NCBI RefSeq assembly: GCF_036373705.1
Contig: NC_089867.1
Location: 12,475,501 to 12,539,500, forward strand
Length of the DNA stretch: 64,000 nt
Direction of reading: 5' to 3'
Origin: Amia ocellicauda
Taxonomy: Eukaryota > Chordata > Actinopteri > Amiiformes > Amiidae
Of the stretch, positions 1 through 12,000 are shown piece by piece. The position numbers and the translations under genes are program-made. Under the pieces are notes generated by a model that was not told where the DNA came from, did not search any database, and was given only the letters and a program-made list of their open reading frames with translations. How positions within the stretch are numbered: position 1 is the stretch's first letter; every line of letters begins with the position of its first letter.

Positions 1-155
1 TATCTCAACAATGCTTAAAGATTAATTTACCACATGTAACTCTGTCCAAATGACTTGCAGAAAATGTGATTCTGCATAAACCTTATCAAATAGCATGTTC
101 AATTTCATAAAATCCAAATAAAGCTTCAATTTCAAATGTGTATTAAAACAAGGGT

Positions 156-180
156 GGGGGGGGGGGGGGGGAGAGAGAAG
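156..180. repeat. Poly-G run followed by GA repeat
   Basis: Sixteen consecutive G at 156-171, then GAGAGAGAAG. Such a run is prone to length error in sequencing and could form a G-quadruplex. Confidence 0.85.
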
Positions 181-1927
181 ATGGTGAAGAAGAAGAGAGA
201 ATCAGAACTGTTGGAAACATCATCAAATTCCGATCTGAAAATCTTTTGGGTCCCAAGACTTCAATAAAAACTCGTCAGAAATGCAAAACAAAGGAATGCA
301 TTCTGCCAGGAAAAATCTTGCAAAGACGTACGGTAAATCAATTGGAAAACCATCTTTTAATATAATGCAGCCCTGCGTGTTGCTTTTAATACATGCTTAT
401 TAATACAGTATATCCATTACGCTCCATGGCTTTTTTCTCTCCTCTCTCTTCTCATTGATTGTCTGAATCAATAGTACATGTCTCAGTGTTACATTGCCTT
501 CTGACAATCACAAAACAAGGATTTTCAGTTCAGGTCCTTTGAAGTTGTCAAAGGTAATTCCACGCAAACTTTAAGTTTAATTTACACCACCTTTAAATGT
601 GTCTAAGTACAGTAAGTTACATAGTTATGTAATGTTTTAAATCAATGTGATGTTTCTTCTCCAAAACGTTAAAAGGCATAATCAAATTTGACTGATTTTC
701 TAAGAAGCAAACAAATGGTAAACAGCTATAAATTTACACATTTCTTAACAAAACCGTCTTGGGGTAAAACTCATGGGAGGTGTTGTATACGTGATCAAGT
801 GAGGTGTAATTCCACACAGCGAGAGATTATTTCATTTATTTACTTCAAAGAAGTTTGTAATTTGTTGCTTTTGAAAACCAAGCTCGAGCCTCTTCTAGTT
901 GATGGTCAGAGTGCTGTAAAGGTACCTCATTCATACATGATACGAAAAAACATCCTGGTAGGTAAAAAAATAAGGGGGGGAAGAGGGGCATGGAGAAACT
1001 TAAGCCATAGAATCAAATGTCAGATTATTATCACTCCCAACTGAAGCATTACTTAAAAAAATAGAGTTTTCTACATTACAGGCAGCGAGAGTGGATCCTG
1101 CACCGATAAGAAAAAAGAAACGGGAAACTACAAACGAAAGGGAGTCTTTCAGCTCACCTCACACAACGCAGCGATAAAAGAAATTCCCTTTCAGCTTGAC
1201 ATCACAAAGCATCTTTAACGAAAGGTCATCTGAGTTGGCATCAGTTTAATTAGCCACACAGCCTTCTTTTACAACCAGAAAAGGATGTACCTGAAGGCAA
1301 AATACGGCTGGAGCATTAAACATAGCCGCTCTGTTTTTACATCTACCCCGGCGTGGATGACGGGACGACAACGCTATCAGATAATGCTGGCTGGAGCAGA
1401 ACACTCGGTTTTTCAGCATTGTGTTTGCTGTTGTGTTTTGGCAGACGGGAATTCGCAGGAGATGTAAACTGATGAAGTTGCAGACTCTACTCAATGGAAG
1501 AGTCCTGAACTCTAACAAAAACCTCATTTAACCGACGATGACAGATTTGCTCTTTAAAGTGTAAGTAATATTGTGGGCAAAGGTAAACAAAGATCTGGGA
1601 AAGGGAACAACTGATCCATGAAGGACAAGAATGGGGAAATCTCCATCAGACAATTTTCTCTTCCCCAGCCCTTTAGGAATATCTGTTACATTATCAGATC
1701 AGAAAGAATCTGAATAAACAGCCTATTCTGAGAGTATATAAACTATGTGCTTTTTGGGGCCCTGCAACCCTACAAGGGACAGTATTTTCACATTGTTTTA
1801 TTGAGATACCCTTATTACCAGAGGCCATTTCTTAAACTAAGTAAACATGCTTGAAAAAAAATACAGCAATGCAATCACTGAGAAAACATTTGAGTATACC
1901 TTTTCTTTTAACTATTATTTTGTAAAC

Positions 1928-1990
1928 TATTATATATATATATTTATACATATGTATGTTTGTGTGTATATATATACATATTACATACAT
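1928..1990. repeat. TA/TATG-rich microsatellite
   Basis: Alternating TA units with interspersed TATG and TACA units; a degenerate dinucleotide and tetranucleotide repeat inside a BBS9 intron. Confidence 0.8.
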
Positions 1991-2545
1991 ACACAGACAC
2001 AAATAAAATAAAAATATGATTATTATATAACTGTATGTTGTTTATAATGGAAGATGTTTTCTTTGTCTTCCACTCCAGTGCTTGAGGAATGAGATTCACT
2101 CTGGCTGACATGGATACAGTTTTATGCAATCATCAAAACATAGCTACCTCTATCAGCACAAATATGCTAACTATATATGAAGATAAACAAGGGAAGATAT
2201 TGATCCAGCTTGTGCAGACAGATAGTCTGTCATTACAAAACCAAATACCCAGTTCTCTAGGGATAAGAATAACATACATGGAACAGAATTCTGCAGGCTC
2301 TCAATTACTCATGCCTTGATTTAATAGTTTTTAAATGTTCACAACAGGAATGTGCATCAGTCTGCTTTGGTTTTTGTATGTAGTTTGGCACCTTTGATAA
2401 TTCACAATAAATCTGTATGAGCTGCTGTGGATTCAATTAGAACGTACACAATGCACCTACAGTACCTTACAAAAGTTTTAGGCAGGTGTGAAAAAATGCT
2501 ATAAAGTAAGAATGCTTTCAAAAATAGACATGTTAATAGATTATA

Positions 2546-4060
2546 CAGCCCTGGAAAAAATTAAGAGACCACTGCACATTTTTCTTAAATCAGCATCTCT
2601 ACATGTATGGCAGCCATTCCATTCCAGTGTCTGTTGAATTCCAACACAGGCACACCTCATTCTACTGAATGAGCTACTGATTAGGTGATCACCTGAACCA
2701 AATCTTATTTAACGAGGAAAAGTGCAAAAAACACTGCTGTGGTCATCACTATCCTCTTGCAATAGGATCGGATGGATGGCAAAAACAGTGCTAGTAGTAC
2801 CTCAAAAGTAATTGGAATAAAAAAAATAACTATTGACCATGCCAAAAGAAATGAAAAGGAAAGATTTGAGTGAGGAAAAGAAGGGTTCAATTCTGGCTTT
2901 ACTGACAGAGGGATACAGTGAGCGTTGGGTTGCTTCCATCCTTACAATTTCATAGAAATAACATAATAAGGTCAAGCAGCAGACATTGGGGACAACAAAG
3001 CTACAGACTGGCAGAGGGCAAAAACGACTCTCCACTGACTGGGATGACCACCAACTCATTCGAATGTCACTCAACAACCATAGGATGACATCAAGGGACC
3101 TACAAAAAGAATGGCAAACGGCAGCTGGGGTGAAGTGTAAGGTTAGGACTGTTCGAAACAGGCTCCTAGAGGCAGGGCTGAAGTCGTCCAAAGCTAGAAA
3201 AAAGCCCTTCATCAATGAGAAGCAAAGAAGAGCCAGGCTGAGGTTTGCAAAAGACCATAAGGGTTGGACCATAGAGTACTGGAGTAAGGTCATCTTCTCT
3301 GATGAGTCCAATTTTCAGCTTTGCCAAACACCTGGTCGTCTAATGGTTAGACAGAGACCTGGAGAGAACCTTATAAGCCACAGTGTCTCGCACCCACTGT
3401 GAAATTTGGTGAACGATCGGTGATGATCACCTTGCTGGTCTTTGTGAAGGACGCATGAATCAAGCCACACACAAGGTTGTCCTGGAAGAAAACTTGCTTC
3501 CTTCTGCTCTGACAATGTTCCCCAACTGGATGAAGGACCATCAGATCAAGACCCTGTCATGGCCAGCCCAATCTCCAGACCTGAACCCCATTGAAAACCT
3601 CTGGAATGTGATCAAGAGGAAGATGGATGGCCACACGCCATCAAACAAACCTGAGCTGCTTGCATTTTTGTGCCAGGAGTGGCATAAAGTCACCCAACAT
3701 TAATGTGAAAGACTGGAGAGCATGCCAAGACGCATGAAAGCTGTGATTGAAAATCAGGTTTATTCCACCAAATACTGATTTCTGAACTCTTCCTAAGTTA
3801 AAACAAAGTATCGTGTTGTTTAAAAATGAACATGAACTAATTTTCTTTGCATTATTTGAGGTCTGACAACACTATCTTTTTTGTTATTTTCTGCAAATAA
3901 ATGCTTTAAATTATAATATTTTAATTTGTAATTTTGGAGAAATGTTGTCAGTAGTTTATAGAATAAAACAAAAATGTAAATTTTACCCAAACACATACCT
4001 ATAAATAGTAAAACCAGATGAACTGATAATTTTGCAGTGTCTTATTTTTTTTCAGAGCTG
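2546..4060 (+). mobile_element. Inner Tc1-like transposon nested in the outer element
   Basis: About 1515 bp. The ends are inverted: CAGCCCTGGAAAAAATTAAG at the left, and a matching end at the right finishing in CAGAGCTG at 4060. TA dinucleotides at 2544-2545 and 4061-4062 are the target duplication, and removing the insert restores the left arm of the outer element as judged from its right arm. It therefore inserted after the outer element. It carries a degraded plus-strand transposase. A 234 bp deletion derivative lies at 42884-43117. Confidence 0.92.
2839..3778 (+). pseudogene. Tc1-like transposase, degraded
   Basis: It starts at ATG 2839 (MPKEMKRKDLSEEKK) and ends at TGA 3776-3778 after NQVYSTKY. 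The middle frame at 2986-3402 keeps the second DNA-binding region and the first catalytic Asp (FSDESNFQL). The later frame at 3455-3703 keeps the third motif ([20 protein letters not shown]). Frame changes near 2940 and after 3400 and a missing segment around the second catalytic Asp (no QDNDP-type motif is visible) make it nonfunctional. Confidence 0.88.
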
Positions 4061-4074
4061 TATATATCAATTAA

Positions 4075-5142
4075 CTAAATGCAAAGTGAGTGAACAGAAG
4101 AAAAATCTAAATCAAATCCATATTTGGTGTGACCACCCTTTGCCTTCAAAACAGCATCAATTCTTCTAGGTACACTTGCACACAAATTTTGAAGGAACTC
4201 GGCAGGTAGGTTGGCCCAAACATCTTGGAGAAATATCCACAGTTCTTCTGTGGATTTAGGCAGCCTCAGTTGCTTCTCTCTCTTCATGTAATCCCAGACA
4301 GACATGATGACGTTGAGATGAGGGCTCTGTGGGGGCCATACCATCACGTCCAGGACTCCTTGTTCTTTTTTAAGCTGAAGATAGCTCTTAATGACTGTCG
4401 CTGTATGTTTGGGGTCATTGTCATGGTGCAGAATAAATGTATAGCCAATCAGATGCCTCCCTGATGGTATTGCATGATGGATAAGTATCTGCCTATACTT
4501 CTCAGCATTGAGGAGACCATTCATTCTGACCAAATCCCCAACTCCATTTGCAGAAATGCAGCCCCAAACTTACAAGGAACCTCTACCATGCTTCACTGTT
4601 GCCTGCAGACACTCATTTGTGTACCGGTCTCTAGCCCTTCGGCGAACAAACTGCCTTCTGCTACAGCCAAATATTTCCGATTTTGATTCATCAGTCCAGA
4701 GCACCTGCTGCCATTTTTCTGCACCCCAGTTCCTGTGTTTTCGTGCATAGTTGAGTTGCTTGGCTTTGTTTCCATGTCTGAGGTATGGCTTTTTTGCCGC
4801 AAGTCTTCCATGAAGGCCACTTCTGACCAGACTTCTCCGGACAGTAGATGAGTGTACCAGGGTCCCATTGTTTTCTGCCAATTATGAGCTGATGGCAATG
4901 CTGGACATCTTCCGATTCAGAAGGGAAGAAAGCATGATGTGTCTTTCATCTGCTGCAGTAAGTTTTCTTGGCTGACCACTGTGTCTATGATCCTCAACGT
5001 TGCCCCTTGCTTTGTGCTTCTTCAAAAGAGCTTGGACAGCACATCTGGAAACCCCTGTCTGCCTTGAAATGTCTGCCTGGGAGAGACCTTGCTGATGCAG
5101 TAGAACTACCTTGTGTCTTGTTGCTGTTCTCAGTCTTGCCAT
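4075..5142 (-). pseudogene. Tc1-like transposase, two in-frame stops
   Basis: The best start is the ATG at 5142 (MARLRTATRHKVVLLHQQGL); in-frame sequence continues upstream to 5205. The single frame runs to 4075 with in-frame TAA codons at about 4884-4882 and 4572-4570 and no frameshift. In order it has an N-terminal helix-turn-helix (LSQADISRQTGVSR), the second DNA-binding region, the first catalytic Asp in WTDES, the second in HHDNDPKH, and the region of the third acid in PPQSPHLNVI, where the usual DLNPIE reads HLNVIM. Loss of that motif plus two stops means the copy cannot make active transposase. Transposase catalyses cut-and-paste at TA sites. Confidence 0.9.
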
Positions 5143-5558
5143 GGTGTATGACTTTTGACAGAAAACGGTCTTCAGCAACCTCACCTTGTTAGCGGAGTTC
5201 CTCACCCAGTTTTATTCCTCCTACACAGCGGTTTCTGTTTCAGTTAATGATTGTGTTTCAACCTACATATTGAATTGATGATCATTAGCACCTGTTTGGT
5301 ATAATTGTTTAATCATACACCTGACTATATGCCTACAAAATCCCTGACTGTGTGAAGTGTACCTAGAAGAACTGATGCTGTTTTGAAGGCAAAGGGTGGT
5401 CACACCGAATATGGATTTGATGTAGATTTTTCTTTTGTTCACTCACTTTTCACTTAGTTAATTGATCAATATAATCTATTATAATGTCTATTTGTGAACG
5501 CATTCTTACTTTACAACATTTTTTTCACACCTGCCTAAAACTTTTGCACAGTAGTGTA

Positions 5559-5888
5559 CATTACACTGGCTGACTGTACTTTGGTAAAACTAACATCTAT
5601 TGGAGAACACACATCTGCAATTTACACATTTCTAAAAGATCAGGTGAACTTGTAAATACAAAAATGCACCTGTAAACTGTTGTAGCCTTATGTGGTTCTG
5701 CCATTGCTTAGGTCAAAAAAGAGAAACAACATTAAATAATCTGATGCAACCTGGATTGTTGCTGCTGGAGGGTAAACGAGTGAGAGGTTTCAATCCAACC
5801 CTAGTAGTAGCAGAAGGGAACAAAGCCTGAGACAGTGTGCTTTAAAAGATGAGCAGCTGCACGTGTTGCTGCACTATGTCGTACTTAC
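5559..5888 (-). other. BBS9 intron sequence between outer transposon and exon 8
   Basis: 330 bp of AT-rich intron ending in a GTAAGTACG donor just below 5889. Nothing else is recognisable. Confidence 0.6.
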
Positions 5889-6018
5889 TGGAAGTTGGCC
5901 ACTCGGACGGCGACAGGCACATGGGAGAGCTGGGCAGCCCATTTCAGTGTCACATCCTGGTACACCAGCAGCATGTTGTTGTGGTTACCAACCAGACTGT
6001 TTACCGTTCCTTCAGATA
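5889..6018 (-). CDS. bbs9: BBS9 coding exon 8 (last inside the window)
   Basis: 130 bp, acceptor actgcag, donor GTAAGT, exit phase 2. Encodes SEGTVNSLVGNHNNMLLVYQ then DVTLKWAAQLSHVPVAVRVA. No later BBS9 exon is recognisable between 1 and 5888, so the following intron is at least 5.9 kb and carries a nested transposon. Confidence 0.95.
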
Positions 6019-9000
6019 CTGCAGTATAAACAGAGGATTAATCACGGCCTGATTTTGAGAACTTTGTTTTTACAGGAAGCACATTATAATTCAATGCAAG
6101 GAATCAATGCAGTAGATCTGAAAACAATCACACAGTTTATGATTGCATGATATATCTTTTAATTATTATCATTATTATTACAAAGACACTGCACAGAATG
6201 AACACTTCTGACATTCATATTTTATTTATAACTTTGTCAGACTGGTCAAAGATACTGATAGTGCGAAGCTACATGTCAGTGAATTCTGCACCCTCTCTGT
6301 TTTGGAAACTTTCTGTTTAAGTTTCAAACCCTAGGTACGGGCCAGACACACTGGAAAAAGAATGCCTAAAGCCTGCAAAGCGTTCGCTGAATCTGTCATG
6401 AAGCCTGCAGTCTTGCTGAAATCTAAAGCCCTGACACACGGGCCCACTCTGAACGCACTTCAAATGGCAGGTGGCAGCTGCTGCTCATTCCACTTGAAAG
6501 AGAAAGGGTTCCGTTTAAACTTTCCCCAAGCTGAATTACAGAGCACCCCCGCCACTACCTTTCGCTCTAGCCTACGTCTGTGGTCAGAACCATAAAAAAA
6601 TATCTATATCTGTCAGCCATATGGCAATGGTTTTACAGACTCGACCTAACCTTGAGAAGATCAGGCAGCCCTCCTGGCAGAGAAGTGCATAATTACAAAG
6701 CCTGGATAAGCTAAGGAATTAGCACTCACTGTAAAGAACTGAGGCAGACATGAAAGTTACATTCTTTCAGGATAACAGTAACCTGTTAAATATTATAAAT
6801 GTCCAGCTAGACCACAGAATGACTAGTAAAAATAAGGCTTTTATTTCATAAATATGATCTGGCAAAAAAGCTTTAAAGCAACCTCACCAGATTACAGTGA
6901 CAGGAAAAGACTGTCCACTTGCCAGAGAGCCTTTCAAAGTTTCAAACACACTGTCAGCGAGCAAAGACTGCCACTGGGATGATTAAGCGCTTTCTCTTTT
7001 TAAATGTTTGTATTAAATGAAGTGGATTGTTACGAATGGGGTTACCAATTGGCTTGCTTGTAATCCACAGATGGTAAAACTCACTCTGTGATCGAAACCT
7101 CAGATTTAAGTTAAATATTTTTCATAATTTAGTCAGACAATGCCTCGTTACAATATTCCCTTTGAAACTGGAAAAACACAGGGTTCTAAAAGCACTTTAT
7201 TTCAGAATATATATATTCCTCTCTTTTCCTGGAACAAATTTAAAAGGAAGTATATTTAGTTGGCAAAAAATAAAAATAAATACATACAGGACATTAAATC
7301 AGTAAATCATTAAATCTATCAAAAAGTGGTTTTGTAGCCTTGAATGCAGATTCAACTACTTTTAAAGTGGATAGTGATCATTGAGGCGTTTTTATAAAAC
7401 AGAATACAAAGTCATTCATTTTGTTTCCATTGTGAAAGACAATATGCAACAAACTACGGAACAAACAAAGTCTGAAAGTAAGCACAGGACTCTTCCGGCC
7501 TTCAGAGGGGATAACAGTGCTTACGCATTAAGTACAGGTTAACAAATGCTTAATTACACTGTTCTTATGAGTAACTAAGATGTAGTTACTGAGTACCTAC
7601 CATGTTAATACACTGTAATTAGGGAGACCTATTGTAAAGTATTACCCAAATAATAATCAGGTAAAAGGAGGACATTTTCAAACGGGTTCAGTTCAGTTCA
7701 GTTTTGTTGGCTATCGTACAGATCATACATGTGCGCAGGGCTACACACCTGAAGCATATGGGAGGAAGCAGCTTGGATTGTACTCCAGTTTCTTCACAAA
7801 GCGGACCTGTCCATTGTCTTTCAGGCAGTAGATGTTTCTCTCTCCCAGCAGGAATATGGAGGACGCAGAGTGATTAGACGTGGGGATGCATATCTCCAGC
7901 GCTTGTTCCCCAATGATTAATGTCCAGTCTGCCTATTGCAAAGAAAGACATCCAGTTAACTTCACAAACCCACCAAACAGGGCCAGCTAGGAAGACCAAC
8001 AGCAAGACCTAAACTATTCACAGAATTAGTAATTAAATGTAGCCATCACAAAAGTACATTTTAGATGTGACTATATTTCTAACTGCTGGCAACAAATAAA
8101 TAAATGTTAGAATATTGATTGAGGAAGATTATATGAGGAGCAGTTCTACTATTTATTCTAAGGTTAAATTAACTGAATGAATGTAATAGTATATTAGATG
8201 TAGACTAGACCGCATTAAACTTATGTACAGATCAATTGTAGGGTGACATGTTCCTTGATAAAGGGCTAAAGTGCCAAAGGCCCCACTGCAATGCCTTGTG
8301 GGTGATAAAGGAAAGGGAGTTTGAGAAATAATACTCACTAGCAGTCTCTTTCCCGAGCCAATCTTCTGCTGTTCTGACTCTTGTCTGGTATCGGCATCAG
8401 TAGCAACCGCTAGTGTTTGGTACCTGGAGAACAAACAGAGATAATATCCCTAGTTTGCCAAAAAACAACTTAAAAATACAGACAGAAGTTTCACATTTTG
8501 TTTTGATTTTCCATAACTGGTTACTTATTTATTGTAAAATATATTTTCAATATGCATTTATAGCACTTTCTAGTGCTCTATGAAAGTGTATGAGTGTAGT
8601 GAATATTTTCTCACAGTCTCAGTGATTCTCTTTCTATTGCCAGTAAAACAGTTACAACATCATTGTGTGTAACATAAACAAGGACTCAAACAGCTGCTGT
8701 GGGAACATTTTGCAACTGCAAACAGGAATGTGTACAGCCAGTGAAAAAATGCATTTTGATTCTTGATTTTAGTAGCCAAATAAAAGCTTGTGGTGTAAAA
8801 GTTTTTTTAATGGCTGATTGTTGAATAACTGACAGCATAGTATCAACACTCTGAGAGTCAGTTATACTTTTAATTCTTGAGAAAAACACCAGCAAAGAAC
8901 TAAGAAGTGCCCACATTCAACAGAAAATTATAAAATAAATATAATAAATACACTGAAATACATTTTCTACAAACTGTTGGAAACAATCTAATGAAAGCCA

Positions 9001-12000
9001 ACCTTGAACCTAATAAAGACCACACAGGGGTCTGAAAGAGGAATCGTGAATTCCATTCATATTTCATGCATCATGTATAAAAAGACTACCAAATCTGCAA
9101 TTTAATCTAATTTCAACAATTATAATCAGAAGCTAGTTAAACTAAACTAATGCCGTTTCAGTTTGATGTATAGGAATGGAGTATCAGTCATGGCCATGAA
9201 TACCTCCTGCCTGCGGAAACAGAAGAAGCTAATTTACATGAAAAGGGATATATATATATATATCTGAAAGCAGCACTGCAACTTCAAAATATTATAACGA
9301 AACAAAGAAAAATAGGTTTAGCAGAACAACCGCTGAATTGAAAGATTTTCAATTAGACATGTGTTTGGTATTTATTTTTATATATAATATTAGGAAGTGA
9401 GACTTTATATCCAGTATTTTTATATTTAAATAACAGCAGATGGAAAACGTTCTTCCACACATCCTTTATCTATATTCTTCATGTGATTATTTGAATTATA
9501 TACAATACAACAGAAGGTTTTGCTGCTCCACAAAGTCGGAATTTCAATAATTTATTCTTGTATAAACTACCTCTCAATATTAAGCACATTATAAAATACT
9601 TGAAGGTTGACACAATAAACAGCTCACATCATATTTTTCCTCTGACTGTGTAGACATGTCTAAAGATCTGGCATGTGCTTTAAATTAAACTACACATTAT
9701 TCCTGAGATGAGCTTCAACTCAGAAAAAATAAGCTGTTGCAGAACACAAGCATCACAGAGTGGAAACTTCATAAGAAAGTGAAAACTTTCATTTATCACT
9801 TCAGTAACAAGGCTCAGCTGTGGAAATAGCTGAAGATACATCGATAGCAGTGAATCTGCATTATACAGTATCCAATATCGCTATTTTTACCCATTTTTTC
9901 ATTCTTGCTTTCTTATTTAAACATCTTAAATATTGCGGATGTGGTTCTTGGCATAAAAATAAAAATGGCAAACCAATTTCTTCACCACATAAGTATTTAA
10001 AGACATGATCTTAAGAAACTGATCCTACTACAGTAAGTAGCTAGGAAATAACAGTGAACATAATAACCTCCTTGCTCTCTCTCTGTCTAAGTGCCGCTAT
10101 ATTACACAGTATAATATATAGTCTGCGGACCAGTTTCCCACACAGCACAAAAAAAGAACTATTGATGGTAAATGACTGAAAGGCAGATTGTCAAAGACCC
10201 TGAGCCGAAAAGGAAACCCCAGTCAGCATACCTCAAACATGATGTAAGGATTAACTGACAAATGTTTACAGATATTAGGGTTTTAATGTACGTATGTTTT
10301 GGGGGGTGTTCCTCCTTCTAGTGCCTATTCAATATACTCACTTGTAGCATTCGACTTGTCTCGAGGAGGAAACAGTGATGAAGGTGTCTGTACGGGCACA
10401 GTAGGCCAGTGGACCTGGCAGAAGGAACCCGGGCAAGAACCTGCCGAATGAATAGCTCTCCTGCTCAAAGAACATCAGCATCCCATCCATGGACTGAATG
10501 CAAATAGAGTGATGGCCTGCGGGAAACAGAAACAAGAACATCTTAAAAGTGACAGCAGGTGCTACACTGCAAGTGCAGTTCTCATGCTTGTTCCCAAACT
10601 GCCTCAACATGCTCTGGGTATTTTCTCCAGACAAGCTCTCAATTCAATTGAATGCTTTGTTGAACAAATAACTTTTTTAACACAGTCAAGGCGAGTTCAG
10701 ATCAGGGACTCGTTATGTAACTGAAAACTCGGAGAATGAAAAACACATTCCATAACGAGAGCTCACTATAGCTAACCTGTTACGCTGGGAAACAGAAACA
10801 GGCACTTCAGGTTGGTCCCTGGGCACCACGCAGACCTGACACAGACGTATTAGAGCACGTCTGGGGTCGTGTCCACGTGCGCCTGTAATCCCATGTCCAC
10901 TTCGCACCACACAATTTAAATGAAGGTGGCAATTACTCACTGGCAAAAATCTGCCCAAGACCACGGTGAATACTGTGATTTAATGCCGTCTGAATGTTCC
11001 ATCATGCAATTCCAGAAACTTTGCATGATCCATTAACAGAGTTTAATGAAAACATTTTGTCTGACGCAGAGGTTCCTAAACCCTTATATCATGCATTTGT
11101 TTACAGCGCTAGATTTTCTGGTCTTCTCAATGTTAACAGGATCAAGAAATCCCAACTGGATACATCTCATCCACCCCATGAAGGACTGTGAACTTGGCAT
11201 GCTGATTGTAGCACACATCTTGATTCTCTTAAAGGTCTCCTATAAAGAAGAATCCCAAGGGCCACATAAAAATAAGCATGGACATCATCAACAATTAGAG
11301 ATGGTGTCTAAACAGTTTCCAAAGAAGTCATCTAGGGCAAAGTTAAAACAAAAAGCCCTGAATATGTTAAAGTAGAGACTGGAGAATGGAGCCGACCAGT
11401 TCGTAAACGTTGGGTTCTCTTGTTCGATGCGCAATGCAATGTTATTAAAGGGAAAGTGTTTGTACAAATGATTTCCTGATGCAAAATCTGATATCTACAT
11501 TAACACCTAAGAAGATCAACAAACCTGCTCCCCAGTGAGTCATTGTTTTAAAATAACCCGTTTTATGGGCCTTCCTTCCAGTGCCTCAGAGACCCCTGCC
11601 AACTATCTGGCTAAAATAATGGCTGCTTTTCAAAATGCTAGTTATTGCACATAAAATTAGAACTAGAAGTTGTACAAACATCAGGTAGAAAACCACATCA
11701 GCATAAAAAAAAAAAAAGTTATTACTTGCTGCACATTAAAGAATAATTACACCTCATTGTATGGTCAATCATGTTTTAATCTAAAATTAGCCCAGCACAA
11801 GCATGCCACAGAGTGAAACTTAACCAGCATGCCGGGCCTTAATACAGAAATGAAACACCTTTCCAAGAACAGAAGCAGAGAGATTATCTGTTGGTGGTCT
11901 GTCAATTTATAGCACTGGCCAATGTGTTTATAGACACAATCAGAAAGAGGCCGATCTACATTCCGATTATCAGCACAACCTATAGTTACTTTACTTTCAC

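Larger units (their letters stand above)
1..2459 (-). other. BBS9 intron sequence left of the nested transposon
   Basis: AT-rich sequence with no recognisable exon on either strand. It holds a 16-base G run at 156-171 followed by GA-rich sequence, and a TA/TATG-rich simple repeat at about 1930-1990. The small open frames show no family resemblance. Confidence 0.7.
2460..5556 (-). mobile_element. Outer Tc1-like transposon, interrupted by a second transposon
   Basis: The ends form an inverted repeat: the left end has AAAAGTTTTAGGCAGGTGTG from 2471, and the complement is at 5526-5545. TA dinucleotides flank both ends (2458-2459 and 5557-5558), the target duplication expected of Tc1/mariner elements. 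The inverted repeat is long, about 200 bp: the segment around 4063-4180 (continuing the left arm after the insert) matches 5345-5480 in reverse. The left arm is cut by the element at 2546-4060. Without that insert the element is about 1.58 kb, a normal Tc1 size. It carries a minus-strand transposase pseudogene at 4075-5142 and lies in a BBS9 intron. Confidence 0.9.

Noticed and set aside
688-1044. 118-codon plus-strand frame in the BBS9 intron
   Set aside because: Low-complexity composition, no homology, antisense to the gene.
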